This document shows, one piece after another, positions 16,731-24,734 of a stretch of DNA of 64,000 nt (positions are counted from its first letter, which is position 1; every line of letters starts with the position of its first letter). The notes under the pieces were generated by a model that did no database searches, had not been told where the DNA came from, and was given only the letters and a program-made list of their open reading frames with translations. The DNA is taken from the NCBI RefSeq assembly GCF_002812205.1, contig NZ_NPEA01000005.1, positions 1 to 64,000 of the forward strand, given 5' to 3'. This DNA comes from Leptospira neocaledonica. Its GTDB lineage: Bacteria > Spirochaetota > Leptospiria > Leptospirales > Leptospiraceae. The translations under genes and the position numbers were made by a program.

Positions 16731-16869
16731 CATTAATCCGGAATTGATTTTTCTGTGTCAAATTATTTATAAATAAGGCTTTTGGTTAGTTTCGCAGAAG
16801 ATTTCTTGACCCGACAGAATGAAATAAGATCTTAAGGCCGATCTGGATAGAAAATAGTCGGAAAGGAAT

Positions 16870-17541
16870 ATGGCCAAGAAGGTCCGGCAAATCAGAACGG
16901 GACGCCCTCCCAAGGAAGTGTCAGCTAGTATATCCGATAGGATATTGGATACTGCATTGGGACTTTTTACAACTCAAGGATTTACCGCCACTTCTATGGA
17001 ACAGGTGGCCTTGGCTTGTGGTTCAGGCAAACATACAATCTATAGACGATTCGAATCCAAATCGGATCTGTTCTTTGCAGTGATGGAATTCCAAAGGAGA
17101 AAATTTTTCGATTTACTCGTTCGGATCGATTGTAAGAAGGAAAGTCCTTTGGAATCTTTAAAAGAATCTTGTAGAAGATTATTAGAGTTAATTGTTTCGG
17201 ATGAGATTTCGGATTTTTATAGGATGACCATTTCGGAAGTAGAACATATACCTGGAATAGCATCTAACTTACAATGCGAAAAAAGTCCTTCTTTTCTGAA
17301 GGTTCTTGATCTTGTAGTTCTGGCACAAAGATCCAAAGAGTTGGATCCGGTCGATCCGAAATTTTTGACTGCTCAACTACTTCATATCATGACAGGATAT
17401 CCTTTAAACGAAGTTCTTTTAGGAAGTAAAGAGTTCGGCTCCCAATCTAAACGTTCTAAATATTTCGGGAAGGCCTGGATCCTATTTATCAAGGGAGCAG
17501 GTGGACCTAAAAGGAAGAAGGTCCGCAAAAAAGGAAATTAG
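16870..17541 (+). CDS. TetR/AcrR family transcriptional regulator
   Basis: A 223-residue repressor-type regulator. The helix-turn-helix spans about residues 20-66, with the classic TetR pattern RILDTALGLFTTQGFTATSM and KHTIYRRFESKSDLFFAV. The C-terminal ligand-binding domain is helical and not diagnostic, and the last 15 residues are very basic. It is divergent from the NmrA-like oxidoreductase, its most likely target along with itself. A GGAAAGGAAT ribosome site precedes the ATG. Confidence 0.92.
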   Translation: MAKKVRQIRTGRPPKEVSASISDRILDTALGLFTTQGFTATSMEQVALACGSGKHTIYRRFESKSDLFFAVMEFQRRKFFDLLVRIDCKKESPLESLKESCRRLLELIVSDEISDFYRMTISEVEHIPGIASNLQCEKSPSFLKVLDLVVLAQRSKELDPVDPKFLTAQLLHIMTGYPLNEVLLGSKEFGSQSKRSKYFGKAWILFIKGAGGPKRKKVRKKGN

Positions 17542-17630
17542 ACTTTCAGTTACTATTTTTGCCTGAAACGAATGAGATACAATTCACTGATTCAAATCTA
17601 AAAAAATTTCACTTTTTTTAAACTTCGTTT

Positions 17631-17659
17631 TAAATATGACAAGTTTTGTCATATTTAAT
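17631..17659. promoter_or_regulatory. Perfect 12-bp inverted repeat upstream of the GFA gene
   Basis: TTAAATATGACA (17631-17642) and its exact complement TGTCATATTTAA (17648-17659) are separated by AGTTT. The arms are AT-rich and no T run follows, so an operator is more likely than a terminator. It lies 68 bases before the GFA-family start and 90 bases after the TetR stop. Confidence 0.6.
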
Positions 17660-17727
17660 CTGTAATATTAGTTCTATACGGATCAAAAATTTTTCCCTTA
17701 CTTTTAAGATCCAAAAAGGAGTTATTC

Positions 17728-18135
17728 ATGAGCCTTAAAAAATATTCCGGAAGTTGTCATTGTGGTGCAGTCCGTTACGAAGCGGATATCGATTTGAGTG
17801 CCGGCACTGGTAGATGTAATTGTTCTTTTTGCAGAAAAGTTCGAAACTGGTCCATTATCGTTAAGCCTGAATCTTTTCGCTTATTGAGCGGAGAAGATAA
17901 TCTTAGTTTTTACGAATTTAATACGAAAAGTAGCAAGCATCATTTTTGTAAGAACTGTGGGGTAAGAACCTTCTCGAAGGGATATATCGAAGAAATCGGT
18001 GGCTCCTTCGTAAGCATTTCTATTTCGACGTTAGATACTGCCGATCTAAATGATTTAATAGAAGCGCCTGTATGGTATGCGGATGGTTTGAATAATAATT
18101 GGCATAATCAACCTGCCGAAATCAGACATTTGTAA
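17728..18135 (+). CDS. GFA/CENP-V family zinc protein
   Basis: A 135-residue protein of the glutathione-dependent formaldehyde-activating enzyme (GFA) family. The zinc-binding cysteines are all present: CHCG (about 10-13), CNCSFC (about 31-36) and CKNCG (about 74-78). Some family members bind S-hydroxymethyl-glutathione, but most are uncharacterised, so an enzymatic role is only possible. The ATG is preceded by AAAGGAG, a strong ribosome site. The gene is followed immediately by the 130-bp tandem repeat. Confidence 0.9.
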   Translation: MSLKKYSGSCHCGAVRYEADIDLSAGTGRCNCSFCRKVRNWSIIVKPESFRLLSGEDNLSFYEFNTKSSKHHFCKNCGVRTFSKGYIEEIGGSFVSISISTLDTADLNDLIEAPVWYADGLNNNWHNQPAEIRHL

Positions 18136-18144
18136 TTTTCGTCA

Positions 18145-18549
18145 AAGGCGGCCCCACCCCTTCGGAGTGACCCATAGGGAACGAGAAGACGACCGCTTTT
18201 GCGAGTCGGTGACGAAAGTCAAACGAGTCGGAATCTAAATTGATACGATAGACTTGCTCGAACGAAAATTTGAAAAGGCGGCCCCACCCCTTCGGAGTGA
18301 CCCATAGGGAACGAGAAGACGACTGCTTTTGCGAGTCGGTGACGAAAGTCAAACGAGTCGGAATCTAAATTGATACGATAGACTTGCTCGAACGAAAATT
18401 TGAAAAGGCGGCCCCACCCCTTCGGAGTGACCCATAGGGAACGAGAAGACGACTGCTTTTGCGAGTCGGTGACGAAAGTCAAACGAGTCGGAATCTAAAT
18501 TGATACGATAGACTTGCTCGAACGAAAATTTGAAAAGGCGGCCCCACCC
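18145..18549. repeat. 130-bp tandem repeat, three full copies plus a 15-base fourth
   Basis: Units start at 18145, 18275 and 18405, with a partial unit from 18535; the period is exactly 130. Each begins AAGGCGGCCCCACCCC. The copies are nearly identical: copy 1 has GACCGC where copies 2 and 3 have GACTGC. The unit also contains CCCATAGGGAACGAG, the complement of the CCCTATGGGTCG block in the dispersed repeat copy at 11426. Because 130 is not a multiple of three, open frames across the array shift in every unit and are not genes. Confidence 0.95.
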
Positions 18550-18580
18550 TTATTTTTGGGTGGTGGAGGTGGGTTGGTGG
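18535..18580. repeat. GC-rich hairpin element, copy 1
   Basis: AAGGCGGCCCCACCC is followed by GGGTGGTGGAGGTGGG, which can pair CCCACC with GGTGGG. A related element at 20696-20742 has CCCTCC facing GGAGGG, so a change in one arm is matched in the other. The first bases coincide with the start of the 130-bp unit. Confidence 0.5.
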
Positions 18581-18642
18581 GAGAGCTCGGACATCTATAT
18601 CACAGAAATCTAATTCTTTCAACTGGAATTCTCGATATGTTT

Positions 18643-18658
18643 TGTAGGAATTCCAACA
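18643..18658. repeat. 16-bp palindromic repeat TGTAGGAATTCCAACA
   Basis: One of four occurrences within 2.2 kb (also 18925-18940, 20672-20687 and 20804-20819). All are intergenic, and this copy is in the opposite orientation to the others. The core GGAATTCC is a perfect palindrome. Confidence 0.7.
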
Positions 18659-18769
18659 TGATTATCCACTTAGAAATTGCTTGCATTCGATACAATCTTC
18701 TAACGGTCCCTTTCTAGTTTGCGATCTGCAGCCACAACGACTCTTCACGGTCGTTAACTCGCTACCTAT

Positions 18770-18915
18770 AGGTCGCTTGCGTTAGGGATACGTAAGGCGC
18801 GAAGCGGACCTCGCAGAGGTCCGAAGCGGGACGCGAAGCCTGGAGTAGCCCGACCCGCGAGTTTCCTAAATGGGGCCCGTTGCTGGAGTTACTACTCGCG
18901 GGGAACGCCCTGAAT
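18770..18915. repeat. Dispersed structured GC-rich intergenic repeat, copy 2
   Basis: It has the same ordered blocks as copy 1 (GCGTTAGGGATACG, AGCGGACC, AGTAGCCCGACC, GGAACGCCCTGA). Here the terminal stem is CCCGCGAGT (18854-18862) facing ACTCGCGGG (18894-18902), 9 bp and perfect. A second perfect hairpin GGACCTC-GCA-GAGGTCC lies before it. Loop lengths of the terminal stem are 31 bases here and 35 in copy 1. Confidence 0.65.
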
Positions 18916-18924
18916 GCCTATATA

Positions 18925-18940
18925 TGTTGGAATTCCTACA
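18925..18940. repeat. 16-bp palindromic repeat TGTTGGAATTCCTACA
   Basis: Identical to the copy at 20804-20819 and the complement of the one at 18643-18658. Together with 20804 it brackets the ABC-F gene as a direct repeat. Confidence 0.7.
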
Positions 18941-19003
18941 GTCAATTTTAGATGAAATCTTGGACCCTTGGAAAACTTTGGCTTATATAGAGCGCACTTA
19001 AAA

Positions 19004-20500
19004 ATGATCAAAATTTCTAATCTTCATAAATCTTATACTTCCAACTTATTATTCGATGATCTAAATCTGAGTTTGAATCGGGGTGAAAAACTGGGTCTTG
19101 TCGGAAGGAACGGTCACGGTAAGTCCACTTTGTTTCAGATGATTTTGGGAAATGTTGAGCCTGATTCCGGTTCGATCACCGTGCCAAAGGGTTATAAAAT
19201 CGGGCATTTGCAGCAGCATCTGAAATTTACTAAACCGACTGTGTTGGAAGAATGTGCGCTCGGTCTTCCTGAGGGTGAAGAATACGAGACTTGGCAGGTC
19301 GAAAAAGTTTTGTCCGGTCTGGGTTTTTCGGAAGCGGATTTGGAAAGAAGTCCTGAGGAATTTTCCGGAGGTTACCAGATTCGAATGAATCTGGCGAAAC
19401 TTCTTGTATCTGGTCCCGACTTACTCATGTTAGATGAGCCGAACAACTATTTAGATATCGTTACAATTCGTTGGTTAGAAGAATTTTTGCGAGAGTGGGA
19501 AGGCGAGATCATTTTGGTCACTCACGATAGAAGTTTTATGGATAGTGTGGTGACTCATACTGCTGCGATCCATCGTACGAAAGCGATCAAAGTCCAAGGT
19601 GATACGGATAAACTTTATAATCAGATCAATCAGGCTGAAGAAATTTACGAAAGGACTCGTTTGAACGAAGCGAAAAAAAGAAAACAAGAAGAGATCTTTA
19701 TCGCTCGTTTTAAGGCGAAGGCGAGTTTTGCGAGTCGTGCTCAATCCAGGGTGAAAAAACTGGAAAAGCAAGGTGAGATGAAGGCGTTAGAAGAAATCGA
19801 AAGTCTGGAATTATATTTTAACGCTGCACCTTTCGCTGCGAGTCAAATGTTATCTGCGGAAAATATTTCGTTCTCTTATTCTGGGCAGGAGCCTTATTTG
19901 ATTTCCGATTTTTCTTTGAGTGTAGGAAAGAGAGATCGGATTTGTATTATCGGTAAAAATGGTAAGGGTAAGTCCACTCTTCTAAAACTTCTTGCCGGAG
20001 AACTCCAACCAAGTTCCGGAAGGATACAAAAACATCCTGCATTGAAGGAAGGTTATTTCGGTCAGACGAATAAATTGAATCTGAACGAGAACGCAACTGT
20101 CACTGAAGAAATTATGAGTGCGGATAAATCATGCACCGAATGGCTCGCGAGAACTATTGCCGGCGGATTGATGTTCTCCGACGATATGTCTTTGAAAAAA
20201 ATCAAGGTCCTTTCGGGTGGTGAAAAGAGTAGAGTGATGCTTGGAAAAATTCTCGTAACTCCTTGCCATCTTCTGTTTCTGGATGAGCCGACCAACCACT
20301 TGGATATGCAATCTTGCGACGCATTGATCGAGGCTATTGACGAGTTCGAAGGTTCCGTCATCATGGTTACTCACAACGAAATGCACCTTAGGGCTGTTGC
20401 CACTAAGCTGATTGTTTTTGATAATGATACTATTAGAATTTTCGACGGCTCTTATGAAGACTTCCTCAAAGACGTTGGTTGGTCTGACGAAGATTATTAA
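19004..20500 (+). CDS. ABC-F family ATP-binding protein
   Basis: A 498-residue soluble protein with two ABC nucleotide-binding domains and no membrane segments, the ABC-F layout. Domain 1 has Walker [10 protein letters not shown] (about 36-44), signature SGGY and Walker [14 protein letters not shown] charged linker helix follows. Domain 2 has Walker [10 protein letters not shown], signature LSGGEKSRV and Walker [17 protein letters not shown] proteins act on the ribosome in translation control or antibiotic protection. I chose the ATG at 19004; an in-frame TTG at 18968 adds twelve residues before the conserved start. The gene is enclosed by repeat-rich DNA on both sides. Confidence 0.92.
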   Translation: MIKISNLHKSYTSNLLFDDLNLSLNRGEKLGLVGRNGHGKSTLFQMILGNVEPDSGSITVPKGYKIGHLQQHLKFTKPTVLEECALGLPEGEEYETWQVEKVLSGLGFSEADLERSPEEFSGGYQIRMNLAKLLVSGPDLLMLDEPNNYLDIVTIRWLEEFLREWEGEIILVTHDRSFMDSVVTHTAAIHRTKAIKVQGDTDKLYNQINQAEEIYERTRLNEAKKRKQEEIFIARFKAKASFASRAQSRVKKLEKQGEMKALEEIESLELYFNAAPFAASQMLSAENISFSYSGQEPYLISDFSLSVGKRDRICIIGKNGKGKSTLLKLLAGELQPSSGRIQKHPALKEGYFGQTNKLNLNENATVTEEIMSADKSCTEWLARTIAGGLMFSDDMSLKKIKVLSGGEKSRVMLGKILVTPCHLLFLDEPTNHLDMQSCDALIEAIDEFEGSVIMVTHNEMHLRAVATKLIVFDNDTIRIFDGSYEDFLKDVGWSDEDY

Positions 20501-20671
20501 AGAAAAGTAATTTTCCTTTTCATAATTTATTTGGGCGGTCCTCCCGCTTCGCGGGAGTCGTGCTGCTACGGTTTCGCGCATTCGCGCTCATCCGGGCGAT
20601 GCCCGGACTAAAGACCTTCGCATCACTACCGCGGCATTTCTGGATGTGAATCCCGAGTAAAATCGGTGTTT

Positions 20672-20687
20672 TGTTGGAGGTCCTACA
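20672..20687. repeat. 16-bp palindromic repeat TGTTGGAGGTCCTACA
   Basis: A variant of the TGTTGGAATTCCTACA motif with the central AATT changed to AGGT, directly in front of the GC-rich hairpin element. Confidence 0.55.
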
Positions 20688-20695
20688 TGGGCAAG

Positions 20696-20742
20696 AAGGC
20701 GGCCCCCTCCCTGGTTCGGGTGGTGGAGGAGGGCCCGTGGGA
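20696..20742. repeat. GC-rich hairpin element, copy 2
   Basis: AAGGCGGCCCCCTCCC is followed by GGGTGGTGGAGGAGGGCCC, pairing GGCCCCCTCC with GGAGGAGGGCC around a short loop. It matches copy 1 at 18535-18580 with a compensating change in the stem. Confidence 0.55.
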
Positions 20743-20803
20743 GAACCGATTGCCTTTTATCACGGTTCCGCATTTCTCTCAATTACTATTTTCTTGAATA
20801 TTT

Positions 20804-20819
20804 TGTTGGAATTCCTACA
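20804..20819. repeat. 16-bp palindromic repeat TGTTGGAATTCCTACA
   Basis: Exact direct repeat of the copy at 18925-18940, closing the interval that contains the ABC-F gene. Confidence 0.7.
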
Positions 20820-20886
20820 AAATATTGGATGAATATTCATTTACGAATCAGATCTTTCTAGCTCTCGCCAATCTATTCTATATAAG

Positions 20887-21342
20887 TCACCCTTTTCTGA
20901 CCAGCCAGGCGCTTAAAATTAATAAGACTAAGCCAACTACCTTTTGGGCCGAAATCGGTTTTTCAGGAAATCCTAATGCACCCCATTTTTCTAATAAGAT
21001 GGAAGTAACTACTTGGCCGAGCAAGAACAAGGCGATCCAACTTGTGGCTCCTAACTTAGGCGCAAATACTAAAGAAGAAGTGACTACTATGGCACCCAAG
21101 AATCCGCCTATCCAAATCCACCATGGTTGTTCTTTAATTGTTTCCAGTAAGAATGAAGTGGATTTCATTTCTCCTAAGGCAAAAGTTATGATTCCCAATG
21201 CGACCGTCCCCACAAAAAAAGAAATTGTGGAAGCGAGCCATGGACTTTCTATATTTTTTCCTAATATAGAATTGATGCCAGGTTGTATAGACATAGCAAG
21301 CCCGGAAAGAAGTGCAAAGATTACAGGCAAAAATAGATTCAT
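20887..21342 (-). CDS. YdcZ/DUF606-type DMT superfamily membrane protein
   Basis: A membrane protein of about 151 residues with five hydrophobic helices and the DUF606 pattern. A helix with LSGLAMSIQPGINSILGK is followed by FFVGTVALGIITFALGE, and PWWIWIGGFLGAIVV begins the third helix. DUF606 proteins are half-sized drug/metabolite transporters that probably work as dimers; the substrate is unknown. The ATG at 21342 is preferred over an ATG or similar start 8 codons upstream, because the hydrophobic segment starts right after it. Confidence 0.85.
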   Translation of the reverse strand: MNLFLPVIFALLSGLAMSIQPGINSILGKNIESPWLASTISFFVGTVALGIITFALGEMKSTSFLLETIKEQPWWIWIGGFLGAIVVTSSLVFAPKLGATSWIALFLLGQVVTSILLEKWGALGFPEKPISAQKVVGLVLLILSAWLVRKG

Positions 21343-21446
21343 ACGTTCATCTTGGATCGCCCGCATTTTTTTACGAGTCGTTTGGGAATCTAAAACGAAA
21401 GAATTTTGAAATATGAAGGGTATCTAACGAAACGAAGTTAACGTTT

Positions 21447-22571
21447 CTATTTTTTCAACGTCTTAGGACGAGAAACTTTGAATTCTGCTTTTGCTTTTGT
21501 TTCTCCGTTCACGAGGATTTCCAATTTATGGATTCCGGGAGAATGTGTCCTGGTAGTCATCTGCTGAAATGATTGTTTTCTTTCATAAACTTTCGTTTCT
21601 TTGGGAGAAAATTTCCTTTCTTCTATCTGAAATACTTTTATAGAAAATTTTCCGGAAGGTTTTAGATAATGGATCTTAGATTCTAATCTGAATAGCGTAG
21701 GCTCTTTTGCTTCAGATTTCATTTCGAATCGATAGATTAGATGTTTTCCGATCTCTATAATTTTAGGTTGGAGTTCCAACTTTGAAATTTGAACAGATTC
21801 ACTTTTAGAAAATCCAAAGATTGAAAGAATATCCGAGTTACCTTGTTTTAATAGACCCCTAAGCGCATGTTTTAATAAAAGATCCGTATTTTCAGATTTA
21901 CCCATCCATTTTTTTGCAATCGAAATCACTAGGTCCGGGTGGTCTTTTGAAATGTCATTTAGATGATTTGCCACACTTCTACGGACCACTTCGTCAGGAT
22001 CGTTTTTCAAGTTTTCTAATATGGGGAGGGATTTTTCGGGATCTTTTTTTAATCCGGTGATTCCCTTTCCCCAAGGTAATCTTGGCCGGGAACCTTCACT
22101 TGCTAATCTTCTGGTCCCTGGATGCGAATGTTTGGACCATTCTAACATTTTTTTCCAAGTGATATCGGGATATCGAATCAGAAACTCTCGGATAGAAAAT
22201 TCACAAGAGATAATTTGAGTGATCCTTTCCATACAATATAAAGATTCTCCCGGATAATCGATTCCCGAGATCTCAACAGTTTCTCCCAAAAAGATAATAT
22301 AAAACCTCTGGGTGCCTGAGAATTTTTTCTCCAGGGCTTTCGAAATTTTTAATAAAGAAGGGACTGCTTTCGGAAACGGTTTTGGGAGAGAATTGGAAAG
22401 AACTTCTGCAATTCTTTTGATTCTTTGTTTGAGTTCCAATTTTTTCCAATCTTTACGTTTTATCTCTTGGACCCAATCTTCCGGTCGTTTATGAGATAAT
22501 ATTGTGGAGAATTGGGACCCTATCTCAAAGAGAGCCTTGTCGTCATAAAAATTCTTAAGCGCTTCCGCCAT
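21447..22571 (-). CDS. AlkC/AlkD-like DNA alkylation repair protein
   Basis: A 374-residue all-helical HEAT-repeat protein of the AlkC/AlkD DNA glycosylase family. The diagnostic segment HPGTRRLASEGSRPRLPWG is at about residues 150-168, followed by HEAT-like repeats (DPDEVVRRSVANHLNDISKDHP). Such enzymes excise 3-methyladenine and related lesions. The last 100 residues form a beta-rich domain typical of the AlkC branch. It is divergent from an AlkZ-like gene 169 bases away, so two alkylation-repair functions are paired. Confidence 0.88.
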   Translation of the reverse strand: MAEALKNFYDDKALFEIGSQFSTILSHKRPEDWVQEIKRKDWKKLELKQRIKRIAEVLSNSLPKPFPKAVPSLLKISKALEKKFSGTQRFYIIFLGETVEISGIDYPGESLYCMERITQIISCEFSIREFLIRYPDITWKKMLEWSKHSHPGTRRLASEGSRPRLPWGKGITGLKKDPEKSLPILENLKNDPDEVVRRSVANHLNDISKDHPDLVISIAKKWMGKSENTDLLLKHALRGLLKQGNSDILSIFGFSKSESVQISKLELQPKIIEIGKHLIYRFEMKSEAKEPTLFRLESKIHYLKPSGKFSIKVFQIEERKFSPKETKVYERKQSFQQMTTRTHSPGIHKLEILVNGETKAKAEFKVSRPKTLKK

Positions 22572-22733
22572 AAACTTAGTTATGATTCGTTTTAAGATTC
22601 AGGTAGTATTTTTCGATATTTGGTTTAGAAAAGTCTTGATGATTGCAAAAATATTTCGTAAGGATACTTGCGTCGGTTTCTTTTATGAAATGGCAAAATG
22701 ATTTCCAGGAATCTATATTTTATAAATTTGTTA

Positions 22734-22743
22734 CACGTACGTG
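22734..22743. promoter_or_regulatory. 10-bp palindrome CACGTACGTG over the AlkZ-like start codon
   Basis: A perfect palindrome covers the GTG start of the AlkZ-like gene. It could be an operator or could shape the translation start. No ribosome site is visible there. Confidence 0.3.
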
Positions 22744-23814
22744 AATATCGCATTAACTAGACTGAAACATCTTCATATTTCGGATTCTCAATTTTCATCT
22801 CCGGAAAAGGTGATAGAAACTTTAGGTGCTATCCAAGGTCAGGACTATTCCGCCTCTAAATGGGCGATTGGGCTCAGGGCTCCCGGTTTAAAGGAAAAAG
22901 ATATCGAGTCCGCATTTTTGGAGAAAAAGATCATTAGGTCTTGGCCCTTGAGAGGAACATTACATGTGGTTTCCGCCAAAGATATTTATTGGTTATTGGA
23001 CTTATTGGGTCCTCCTACCGTTTCGAAATACGCAGCTCATTATAAAAAAATAGAATTAGATCCTAAAGTATTAAAAAAATGTTATTCAATTCTTTCTAAA
23101 AATCTTTCGAACCAAAATTTTCTTACTAGGAAAGAAATATCTTCTGTCTTAGAAAAATCCGGAATCATTACAAATACTACCAGATTATCTCATATTCTAC
23201 AAAGAGCTGGTTTGGAAGGTTTACTCTGCTTTGGTCCAAGGCGGGATAAGAATTTCACATATGCCTTGATCGAAGAATGGATCCCTAATATCAAAAGAGT
23301 AAAAAAACCAAGGGAAGAAGCTCTCAATAAGATCGCCGAAATGTATTTTGATACTCGGGCTCCGGCTACTCTGGCCGATTTTGTTTGGTGGTCCGGTTTG
23401 AATATGAAGGACGCAAAGGTTGCTATCGAAAGTCTCGAACATAAATTAACAAACTTCCAAAAGAATGATCAGATCTATTATATTCCTAAAAAAATGGAAT
23501 TAGTGGACAAGGACTCCGATATATTATTTCTTCTTCCAGCATTTGATGAGTTTTTGCTGGCCTATACGGATCGTAAAGATTGTATGGATCCTCCTCCTAA
23601 AAGACTTTTGACACCTGCGGACGATTTATTTCGGCCAACGTTGGTTATAAACGGTTGGGTTAGCGGAATTTGGCAGAGAGAATTGAAAAAGGAAGATGTT
23701 ATCCTCAAGGTGAACCCTTATAAAACTCTGAATACAAATTATAAAAAGAAACTTAAAAAAGCGGCAGAAGAGTATGCTATATTTCTCGGGAAAAATCTGA
23801 TTTTGGAAGTTTAA
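22741..23814 (+). CDS. AlkZ/YcaQ-like winged-helix DNA glycosylase
   Basis: A 357-residue protein of the HTH_42 family (AlkZ/YcaQ crosslink-repair glycosylases). The N-terminal LGAIQGQDYSASKWAIGLR segment contains the Q-x-Q catalytic pattern of AlkZ, here QGQ at about residues 33-35. SWPLRGTLHVV and the later PAFDEFLLAYTDR are also family blocks, as is the C-terminal INGWVSGIW. Family members unhook interstrand crosslinks or remove bulky N-alkyl adducts. Start is a GTG. It is divergent from the AlkC/AlkD-like gene and converges with an alpha/beta hydrolase at one base. Confidence 0.88.
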   Translation: MNIALTRLKHLHISDSQFSSPEKVIETLGAIQGQDYSASKWAIGLRAPGLKEKDIESAFLEKKIIRSWPLRGTLHVVSAKDIYWLLDLLGPPTVSKYAAHYKKIELDPKVLKKCYSILSKNLSNQNFLTRKEISSVLEKSGIITNTTRLSHILQRAGLEGLLCFGPRRDKNFTYALIEEWIPNIKRVKKPREEALNKIAEMYFDTRAPATLADFVWWSGLNMKDAKVAIESLEHKLTNFQKNDQIYYIPKKMELVDKDSDILFLLPAFDEFLLAYTDRKDCMDPPPKRLLTPADDLFRPTLVINGWVSGIWQRELKKEDVILKVNPYKTLNTNYKKKLKKAAEEYAIFLGKNLILEV

Positions 23815-23815
23815 T

Positions 23816-24667
23816 TTATTCTGAAAACTCTATTAGTAATTTATGAATTAGATCGTAATTTTTCCAAGGCAAAAAATGTCCTTCCTTCGGAAGAAGAAAA
23901 GTTTTTGTTTCTGTAGAAAAATTTTCCCGGATGAATTTCGGATTATCTGGATCAACTAACCCATCCTCTTCGCCTTGTACTATAATTGTTTTGGCTTTGA
24001 TCTTTTTCCATTCCGGAATTAAACTTTTCAGCTGTTCTCTTAATGGCAACATTTCGGAATTACTGTGGGTCCATTCTTCCGGTAAAATCCAATATCCGAT
24101 CCAAGTGTCCGCAATTTTGTTATACCATTTTATTTCTTCCTTCTCCGGATCCATAGCGGCGGCTAATAGAAACAGATATTGGAATTTCTCAGGGGACAAG
24201 GAGGCCATTCTGGCAGCGACCGGACCTCCATAAGAATGTCCTAATATAGAGATTGGCCTTTTCCGTTTTTGTACTTCGGGGAGTTTTGATAGAGTTCTTA
24301 AAATTTTTTCCGCTTGAGCGTTTACATCTGAAATTGCTCGCGGAGATTTTCCAAAACCTGGGCGGTCTATCCCAAGCATACAATAGATTTTTAATAATTC
24401 GGGATCTTTTAAATACCGGAGGTAATTTTGCCAACTGCCTGGGGAGCCGTGGATGAAGATAAGAATTTTATCCTTTTCGGGCCTGCATCCTGTGCTGATC
24501 CAATGTACAGCACCTTCTTCTTTTTCATTTTGGATAAAATACTCCTGATAGAATATGTCGGATTCTTTGAGTTTCTGGAACGCTTTATTTTCTTCCATAT
24601 TCATTTCTTCATAACTACTGCAGTAGGAAGAAAGTAAGAATATAAGAAGTAGTTTCGACTTTTTCAT
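23816..24667 (-). CDS. Alpha/beta hydrolase, probable lipoprotein
   Basis: A 283-residue alpha/beta-hydrolase. The signal sequence ends in SSYCSS, a spirochaetal-type lipobox with Cys near residue 16, so it is probably lipidated at the envelope. Catalytic features are the oxyanion segment HGSPG (about 73), nucleophile elbow GHSYGG (about 143-148), an Asp in GEEDGLVDP and a late His in EGHFLPW. The reaction could be an esterase or related hydrolase; the substrate is unknown. Confidence 0.85.
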   Translation of the reverse strand: MKKSKLLLIFLLSSYCSSYEEMNMEENKAFQKLKESDIFYQEYFIQNEKEEGAVHWISTGCRPEKDKILIFIHGSPGSWQNYLRYLKDPELLKIYCMLGIDRPGFGKSPRAISDVNAQAEKILRTLSKLPEVQKRKRPISILGHSYGGPVAARMASLSPEKFQYLFLLAAAMDPEKEEIKWYNKIADTWIGYWILPEEWTHSNSEMLPLREQLKSLIPEWKKIKAKTIIVQGEEDGLVDPDNPKFIRENFSTETKTFLLPKEGHFLPWKNYDLIHKLLIEFSE

Positions 24668-24734
24668 AATCAGATTCGAGAGGTATTAAACGATAATTCG
24701 CCCGATCTCTAAATTGTTACGATAAATCGTATCA

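Larger units (their letters stand above)
18136..19003. other. Repeat-filled intergenic region between the GFA and ABC-F genes
   Basis: This 868-base region contains the tandem array (18145-18549), a GC-rich hairpin (18535-18580), one TGTAGGAATTCCAACA palindrome (18643-18658), structured repeat copy 2 (18770-18915) and a second palindrome (18925-18940). No protein-coding gene is evident. The promoter of the ABC-F gene should lie in the last 60 bases. Confidence 0.75.
20501..20886. other. Repeat-rich intergenic region after the ABC-F gene
   Basis: The region holds perfect hairpins CTCCCGC-TTC-GCGGGAG (20541-20557) and TCCGGGC-GAT-GCCCGGA (20591-20607), then a 16-base palindrome (20672-20687), a GC-rich hairpin (20696-20742) and another palindrome (20804-20819). 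The first hairpin could end the ABC-F transcript, but it lacks a T run. No gene seen. Confidence 0.7.

Noticed and set aside
18122..18482. Two open frames on the minus strand that repeat the same protein sequence
   Set aside because: They are produced by the 130-bp tandem repeat and have no ribosome site or family likeness; the frame shifts in each unit.
18145..18549. Possible CRISPR array
   Set aside because: The period is 130 with no unique spacers between repeats, so it is a simple tandem repeat.
11381..20886. Insertion sequence or prophage
   Set aside because: No transposase, integrase or phage gene is visible; the repeats are non-coding and lack target duplications that I could identify.
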